From NCBI GenBank assembly GCA_043819695.1, contig JBDREM010000178.1:1-9371 (forward strand): 9,371 bases of DNA. The letters run 5' to 3'. Positions 6,801 through 9,371 of this stretch are shown piece after piece (position 1 is the stretch's first letter; each line of letters opens with the position of its first letter). The notes below the pieces were generated by a model, which was given only the letters and a program-made list of their open reading frames with translations, was not told the DNA's origin and ran no database searches. Source of the DNA: CAYLQD01 sp043819695 (GTDB lineage Bacteria; Planctomycetota; PUPC01). The translations under genes and the position numbers were made by a program.

Positions 6801-7521
6801 GCTCCGGGGCCATGTACGACGGCGTGCCGATCGTCGTCCCCGTGCGGGTGAACTTCGAGTCGGAGTCCATCTGCTTGGCCAGCCCGAAGTCCATGATCTG
6901 CGGCCGGCCGGACCGGTCGAGCATGATGTTGCTCGGCTTGACGTCCCTGTGGATCACGCCCTGCGCGTGCGCGTATGCGAGCGCCTCGCCGACGGCGGCG
7001 ATGATCTCGAGCGAGTCGCGCGGGGTAAGCTCGCCGCGCGCGACCAGCACATCGAGCGGCGTGCCGTCGATGAAGCCCATCGTGAAGAAGCGGTTGCCGC
7101 CCTCGGCCCCGATCTCGTAAATCGGGACGATGTTGGCGTGCCGGAGCCGGGCGGCGGAGCGTGCCTCCTTCTCGAACCGCGCGACCTGCGCCGCCGACGC
7201 GTGCTCGCCCGCGATCATCACCTTCATCGCGACAACGCGCCGGAGCTGCTTGTGCCGCGCCTTATAGATGACGCCCATCGCGCCGCGCGACACTTCCCCG
7301 AGAATCTCGTAGTCGCCAAGCGTGCGCGGCCTCGCACCCGCGGGCGCGTCCTCACAAGGAACGTCGCCCGCCGTGGTACGTGAAGCGGCCTCCGCGACCT
7401 GCAGCCCGACGTCGACCGTGGACCCGCACCGCGGGCAGGCCGTCTCCGAGACGGGCCCGGACGAATCCAGGCCCGGTATCTCGTCGAAACGGTACCGGCA
7501 ATTCTTGCAGACGACTTCCAT
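3817..7521 (-). CDS. receptor-like Ser/Thr protein kinase with zinc ribbon, one TM, ConA-like domain and helical-repeat tail
   Basis: A 1234-residue membrane-anchored Hanks-type kinase. It has an N-terminal zinc ribbon (C5-x2-C8 and C29-x2-C32). The kinase domain spans about 70-335: glycine loop 75-83, catalytic K100 in VAMK, E119, HRDVKPSN 191-198 with D193, DFG 211-213, APE 238-240, D254. All catalytic residues are intact. One transmembrane helix lies near 358-382, so the kinase is cytoplasmic and the rest lies outside the membrane. A short charged linker follows. Next is a beta-rich concanavalin/LamG-like region (about 412-580, beginning HFSDTFSGARL and ending SFDGLRIS). About 585-1234 is Ala/Leu-rich helical repeats of TPR type. 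This architecture is typical of Planctomycetota-type kinases. The outer part may sense ligand or cell-envelope state; ligand and substrates are unknown. It has its own promoter, a weak ribosome binding site (GAGGG about 11 nt before the ATG), and no partner gene in an operon. Confidence 0.93.
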   Translation of the reverse strand: MEVVCKNCRYRFDEIPGLDSSGPVSETACPRCGSTVDVGLQVAEAASRTTAGDVPCEDAPAGARPRTLGDYEILGEVSRGAMGVIYKARHKQLRRVVAMKVMIAGEHASAAQVARFEKEARSAARLRHANIVPIYEIGAEGGNRFFTMGFIDGTPLDVLVARGELTPRDSLEIIAAVGEALAYAHAQGVIHRDVKPSNIMLDRSGRPQIMDFGLAKQMDSDSKFTRTGTTIGTPSYMAPEQARGENKNIDQRSDVYSLGAVLYEMLTGRPPFTGETMMSIVMKVIHDDPVPLRRAVPKMHRDIETIVSKAMEKEPRRRYQTMAELAGDIRRYLAGEMIAARPAGPFRRMGRTLKKHRAAITAGLVIGILTAAVSGAIIHVLLRQQAEAKRKADLTERELLLRTAEQEPVWAEHFSDTFSGARLGPPWRPPGKEWRLENGRMAVDAKAETQALLPDQIEGNTAIDFTASAASANSRINCFLGPSRRSAYTLRFGSGQGDSLSLYRLGGLLAEVKSAPIKPGEPYRFRIEWRGTSLVCRVSGGGNTSELRYDDPVLLRGPGPSFGFYTWGCSISFDGLRISREEFPGQRLNKLQAIDSYVLAKGKLTEALDAYEAIIANHGGQLIAVLAEHKRGLVKEALGQDPRTGWAEALEYYRNVEQKSGLLEEKHKAVLAKNKERIFFLLARMGRYEQAAKELAELCGGGGTVDAGCVWQFPAVLSRCAGDRAYGPALSVMEKVRFSGRHRTLRAQWATAGPAAQDAFGKVANDICAAFADRKSYDEMKRAFVALPDPQAVAAFEAAVNREVSLGDPPSALGLLLFATEHGIATAQLERAAASLAQHFIASNQYDRIVNVHTAYPARSLVAAFDRAVSGLAGAGDLPGAIELFDKACARFPKSRGNLRASGDLLMADLLKSRQFADVARVHAMIGDPRLAGRLVQAAQAQLGAEDLAGAHAMLEYIRVNVPRRKRDLLPLAADLATKLVVAGRLEQTVDLFEKYPSGPMAEPLAVVLAAASRADDQPLLRRLMIQAIVNFPSEPRVVAATRSAARTLISVEAGGTVLAIYESAAARKAGDNKAATSIRLDAAQILLADKSYAHAASAFAYAANTPAVDAKTAASALAKAAAIWQHLGNTDRAKGVWDRMGEDYPAATAQVKIAGLMAGSLEPEMFAKWLSANPEALPPGEADFYLGLEAAALGWQRTAAEFFRSAISDGKDGWFRGIAEAELRRPFSPEAEE

Positions 7522-7553
7522 GGCCTGCTCGGCCCTCTAAGAGAGGCGAGCGC

Positions 7554-7582
7554 ATTCTATGCCTTACACACACAATTATCAA
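7554..7582 (-). promoter_or_regulatory. sigma-70-type promoter of the kinase gene
   Basis: On the minus strand TTGATA (7577-7582) is followed after exactly 17 bp by TAGAAT (7554-7559); each hexamer matches consensus at 5 of 6 bases. Transcription would start near 7547, giving a leader of about 26 nt. The spacer is a TG-rich run. Its opposite strand reads TTACACACA (7564-7572), one mismatch from a DnaA box. GGCC-gagca-GGCC next to the ATG (7522-7534) can form a small hairpin. Confidence 0.65.
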
Positions 7583-7754
7583 ATCATAAAGGGGGCGGTG
7601 CGGCGGCGACACAACGGGCCCCGTGAAAGCCGCAGGGGGAGTGACCACGACTTTCGGGGATGGGGCGCTCTGAGCCGGGAAGCCGAATATCGTCCGTCCG
7701 GGAGCTGCAAGAGGGCCCCCCGGCCCATGTGCATCAAACCGCCGCACCATCCAA

Positions 7755-7783
7755 AGTCTAGCGCAAAACCCGGCCGTTGTCAA
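7755..7783 (-). promoter_or_regulatory. second sigma-70-type promoter, kinase direction
   Basis: The minus strand has a perfect TTGACA (7778-7783), a 17-bp spacer, and TAGACT (7755-7760; 4 of 6 consensus bases). Predicted start is near 7748. It could give the kinase mRNA an alternative leader of about 227 nt or drive a short RNA; no clear terminator separates it from the kinase. Confidence 0.55.
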
Positions 7784-8135
7784 CTGCAGCGAGCACCAAA
7801 GCCATTTACGTTGTGGCCTTGCGCGGGTGTTCGAGGGACTCGTTCTCGTCCTCGTCGTCGTCCTCGTCGTCGGCTTTTCCGTGTTCGGGGGACGCGTGCG
7901 GGCCGACAGGGCGATGTGGGCTCGGAACGGCTCCGCGAAGGCAGAGTCTCCTCTTCCGCCCCGATTGCTGACTGCCACTTTTTCGCCGCGCCCGAAACGT
8001 CAGGCGGCTCGGACCACATCTCGGTGCCGGCCCGCGCCTCGCACGGCCGGTTCGCCCGCCTCCGCGCACAGCCACCTCATCCGAGACCCCTATTTCGCGA
8101 GACCCTTCCTCCGCTGCGTAACAACGCGGGGTTAC

Positions 8136-8885
8136 TCACTGCGCGGCCGGCTTCTCGGCAGGTTCCTCCTCGCCGTTTCCCGGCTCTTCGGCGGGATCCG
8201 ATTGGGCGCCGTCCGGCTTCTTAGCGGGTGCCGCGTCGGCGCTCGCGGGCCTGTCGATGTCGCTCTCGCCGCCAGAGGCCTGAAGCAGTACCGCACCGAG
8301 CACAATCAGGCCGAACCCCGTCACCGCCCACCCGGCCGGGAACGGCAGGGCGTTCTTCCGGATCGTGAGAATGATGTCGAACGACTTGTCGGCCGCATCC
8401 TCGGGCAGCGTCTCGAAGCCGCAGCGAAACGTGTACTTGCCGGCCTTCGTGATCGTGATGGGCGTGAAGGTGTCGGGCTTTGCGCTTGCCGGCTCGGTCA
8501 TCGGCTGGACGTCGCTCCCCTCGTAGTCCCTGTAGTCGCCATGCGTCAGAAGGTGCGTGCCGGACCAGATCTCGCCGCCGGAATCGTCGTACATCTTCAC
8601 GTAGACTCTCGCTCTCGGCAGACGGCCGCGTTGCCTCGGGGCCGAGTCGTCGCCGGACGCCGCCACCTGGACCGGGTTGTCATCGGGCGTCAGTGTATGA
8701 GGGCCGAGCACGTCGTCCTGGTCCGGCTGTGGCGGAGTCGCGTCGAGCGGGCCTGAATGCGCCTTGCCCGACTCGATGAGGCGAACTTTCTCGATCAGTT
8801 CGCCGCGGTTGAACGACCACCAGCCGATACAGACGGCAAGGATGACGCCACCGAGCACGCAAAGTGCGAAAAAGACGTGCTTCAT
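8136..8885 (-). CDS. two-span membrane protein of unknown function
   Basis: I do not recognise a family. The 249 residues show a first hydrophobic helix at about 4-24 (FFALCVLGGVILAVCIGWW). A polar region of about 150 residues follows, its second half probably beta-rich (RVYVKMYDDSGGEIWSG, and TITKAGKYTFRCGF near 144-157, then SFDIILTIRKN). A second hydrophobic helix lies at about 183-202, followed by a low-complexity Ala/Pro/Glu/Lys tail (203-249). The likely topology is a domain outside the cytoplasm held by two helices, with a charged cytoplasmic tail. The KAGKYTF pattern resembles extracytoplasmic beta-sandwich domains (GOLD-like), but that is only a resemblance. The start is supported by GGAGA (8893-8897 on the plus strand) 7 nt before the ATG and by a promoter upstream. 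It lies in the same orientation as the kinase, 614 bp away, so co-transcription is uncertain. Confidence 0.8.
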   Translation of the reverse strand: MKHVFFALCVLGGVILAVCIGWWSFNRGELIEKVRLIESGKAHSGPLDATPPQPDQDDVLGPHTLTPDDNPVQVAASGDDSAPRQRGRLPRARVYVKMYDDSGGEIWSGTHLLTHGDYRDYEGSDVQPMTEPASAKPDTFTPITITKAGKYTFRCGFETLPEDAADKSFDIILTIRKNALPFPAGWAVTGFGLIVLGAVLLQASGGESDIDRPASADAAPAKKPDGAQSDPAEEPGNGEEEPAEKPAAQ

Positions 8886-8939
8886 CGTAACATCTCCACT
8901 ATGGCTTCCAGACGCGCCGCTCGAGTCCTCTCTGTGAAT

Positions 8940-8968
8940 ATGTTAGCCGGAACCGGGTGGAGAGGCAA
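8940..8968 (-). promoter_or_regulatory. promoter of the two-span membrane protein
   Basis: On the minus strand TTGCCT (8963-8968) and TAACAT (8940-8945) are separated by exactly 17 bp; each matches consensus at 4 of 6 bases. Predicted start is near 8933, about 48 nt before the ATG. Confidence 0.5.
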
Positions 8969-9003
8969 GCGCGTGCTTCGGAGAGGCGACGGAACCCAAC
9001 GCG

Positions 9004-9046
9004 GAAAAGACATAAGTGCCCGCGGCAGGGTGACCCGCCGCGGGCA
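9004..9046 (-). terminator. GC hairpin with T-rich tail, minus strand
   Basis: Perfect 10-bp arms 9037-9046 and 9017-9026 surround an inner GGG-tca-CCC. In the minus-strand sense the stem is followed by a T-rich tail with a TTTT run (9005-9008) about 10 nt after the stem. The tail is imperfect, so termination may be partial. It lies upstream of the membrane-protein promoter and would separate the two units. Confidence 0.5.
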
Positions 9047-9158
9047 GAACTGCCAGTCGAACGGCGACTGGCCCGTCATCGGCGAACCGCAGGCGTGGCT
9101 ACCGAGAACTCCACCCGCCTTCTGACGTCAGCACCCACGCTACCTGCGGACCGGGCGT
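9004..9158 (-). ncRNA. candidate structured small RNA of unknown family
   Basis: Downstream of a minus-strand promoter (9165-9193) the predicted RNA of about 155 nt holds ordered structure. First is a 12-bp stem in which 9135-9149 (CCGCAG-gta-GCGTGG in RNA sense) pairs with 9087-9098 (CCACGCCTGCGG), with a 3-nt bulge and a 36-nt loop. Then comes a perfect 8-bp hairpin (arms 9065-9072 and 9052-9059, 5-nt loop). Last is a perfect 10-bp GC hairpin (arms 9037-9046 and 9017-9026), followed in RNA sense by CTTATGTCTTTTCC, a plausible terminator. An alternative pairing of 9091-9095 with 9116-9120 excludes the 12-bp stem, so two folds are possible. I see no match to 6S, tmRNA, RNase P, SRP or tRNA. 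Promoter, structure and terminator are internally consistent, but expression is inferred. Confidence 0.5.
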
Positions 9159-9160
9159 CC

Positions 9161-9188
9161 TTTCATTATTGAGCCCTGCATAGATAAT
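9161..9188 (+). promoter_or_regulatory. possible rightward promoter for the edge gene
   Basis: TTTCAT (9161-9166) and GATAAT (9183-9188; 5 of 6 consensus bases) are separated by 16 bp. Predicted start near 9195 is shortly before a Shine-Dalgarno-like AAGGTG and the ATG at 9212. Confidence 0.35.
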
Positions 9189-9193
9189 GGAAA
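9165..9193 (-). promoter_or_regulatory. promoter of the candidate small RNA
   Basis: The minus strand reads TTTCCA (9188-9193; 4 of 6 consensus bases), 17 bp, then AATAAT (9165-9170; 5 of 6). It overlaps a weaker rightward promoter, so the site may be bidirectional. Confidence 0.45.
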
Positions 9194-9211
9194 GCCGTGC
9201 GAAGGTGTAAA

Positions 9212-9371
9212 ATGAGGAAAAAGGGGAAAAGCCTCGTGTCCCATGTATATCTCACGTGTGATGACGGAGTTTTGCCGTCGCGGCCATCCCGCCCGAACCG
9301 GCTGTTCGCCTGCACGTGCAGGCGCACGCCCTGCCAGAACCACAGTATGCGGCTGCTGGAGGCATTGTGTG
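9212..9371 (+). CDS. unidentified Cys-rich protein, 5' part, runs off right edge
   Basis: An open frame starts at ATG 9212 and continues through 53 codons to the window edge. It begins MRKKGKSLVSHVYLTCDDG and continues with NRLFACTCRRTPCQNH, then MRLLEALC. Cysteines fall in a C-x17-C-x-C-x4-C pattern with a nearby His, which could bind metal; the basic start would suit a nucleic-acid-binding or small cytoplasmic protein. Support comes from AAGGTG (9202-9207) 4 nt before the start, a possible promoter, and G/C-rich third codon positions in the second half. I do not recognise it, and too little is visible to name a function. A chance open frame remains possible. Confidence 0.4.
   Translation, partial: MRKKGKSLVSHVYLTCDDGVLPSRPSRPNRLFACTCRRTPCQNHSMRLLEALC
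9307..9324. repeat. 18-bp perfect palindrome
   Basis: cgcctgcacgtgcaggcg equals its own reverse complement. It lies inside the edge reading frame, in the codons for the Cys-x-Cys part, so it may simply reflect coding; a protein-binding site is the alternative. Confidence 0.6.

Larger units (their letters stand above)
7522..8135. other. 614-bp region without a convincing gene
   Basis: Besides two minus-strand promoters, this region holds a simple-sequence tract of tcg/tcc triplets (about 7841-7873). On the minus strand that tract would encode an acidic run (KADDEDDDEDENE) ending at a TAA at 7806-7808. The frame feeding it is Arg/Pro/Gly-rich and looks noncoding. A neighbouring frame (7780-8019, minus; MWSEPPDVSGAAKKWQSA at its start) looks slightly more protein-like but turns into Arg-rich sequence. 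A decayed small gene is possible; I cannot support an intact one. Near the end of the upstream gene, GTAAC (8118-8122) and GTTAC (8131-8135) form a weak hairpin with no T tract. Confidence 0.5.

Noticed and set aside
5521..7383. 620-codon plus-strand open frame opposite the kinase
   Set aside because: It is the antisense shadow of intact kinase catalytic motifs; composition is Arg/Leu/Ala-rich and no domain is visible.
7352..7978. Minus-strand open frame upstream of and overlapping the kinase start
   Set aside because: It overlaps the kinase zinc-ribbon codons in another frame, contains repeats of Thr-Arg from the triplet tract, and has no ribosome binding site.
7806..8075. Minus-strand frame with an acidic tail (KADDEDDDEDENE)
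   Set aside because: The acidic run comes from a simple triplet repeat; upstream sequence is Arg/Pro/Gly-rich and unlike a protein. At most a decayed gene end.
8111..8135. Intrinsic terminator after the two-span membrane protein gene
   Set aside because: The GTAAC/GTTAC stem is only 5 bp and no T tract follows on the minus strand.
9047..9072. Mini-ykkC (guanidine) riboswitch, because of an ACGG in a hairpin loop
   Set aside because: Only one of the paired hairpins has such a loop, it is on the strand opposite the predicted transcript, and the flanking sequence does not fit.

Overview
The window looks like chromosomal DNA of a GC-rich bacterium, most likely of the Planctomycetota/PVC type or a neighbouring candidate phylum. 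This rests on three genes. One is a Hanks-type Ser/Thr kinase with an N-terminal zinc ribbon, one membrane segment and a large concanavalin-like plus helical-repeat C-terminal half. The second is a sulfatase, and the third is a two-span membrane protein with no recognised family. The lineage is an inference from gene style; no rRNA is present to fix it.

Layout, left to right. Positions 1-113 hold the edge of an RHS/YD-repeat reading frame on the minus strand. It runs into short repeats (114-217, including an almost perfect 40-bp tandem duplication) and is stopped upstream. Positions 284-1666 read as a sulfatase, but recognisable sulfatase sequence starts only after an 11-bp tandem repeat (405-446). 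The N-terminal metal-binding segment is missing, so the gene is probably broken. Positions 1667-2356 carry no gene. They hold a weak terminator, a cluster of CTATGC palindromes, a near-consensus sigma-70 promoter and a structured leader of about 278 nt for dnaA (2357-3721). No dnaN follows. dnaA instead converges on the large receptor-like kinase (3817-7521, minus), with a 21-bp tandem repeat between them.

The kinase has a good promoter of its own (7554-7582). A second TTGACA-type promoter (7755-7783) fires in the same direction from inside a 614-bp stretch without a convincing gene (7522-8135). Next comes a small two-span membrane protein (8136-8885, minus) with its own promoter and ribosome binding site.

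The right end (8886-9371) has the most interesting noncoding signal. A minus-strand promoter (9165-9193) is followed by a 12-bp long-range stem, a perfect 8-bp hairpin and a perfect 10-bp GC hairpin leading into a T-rich tail. Together these predict a structured RNA of about 155 nt. Divergent from it is the start of an unidentified Cys-rich reading frame that runs off the window.

No operon joins these genes; each appears to be its own transcription unit. DnaA starts replication. The kinase presumably senses something outside the cytoplasm and phosphorylates unknown targets. No functional link between the two is visible beyond their convergent arrangement.
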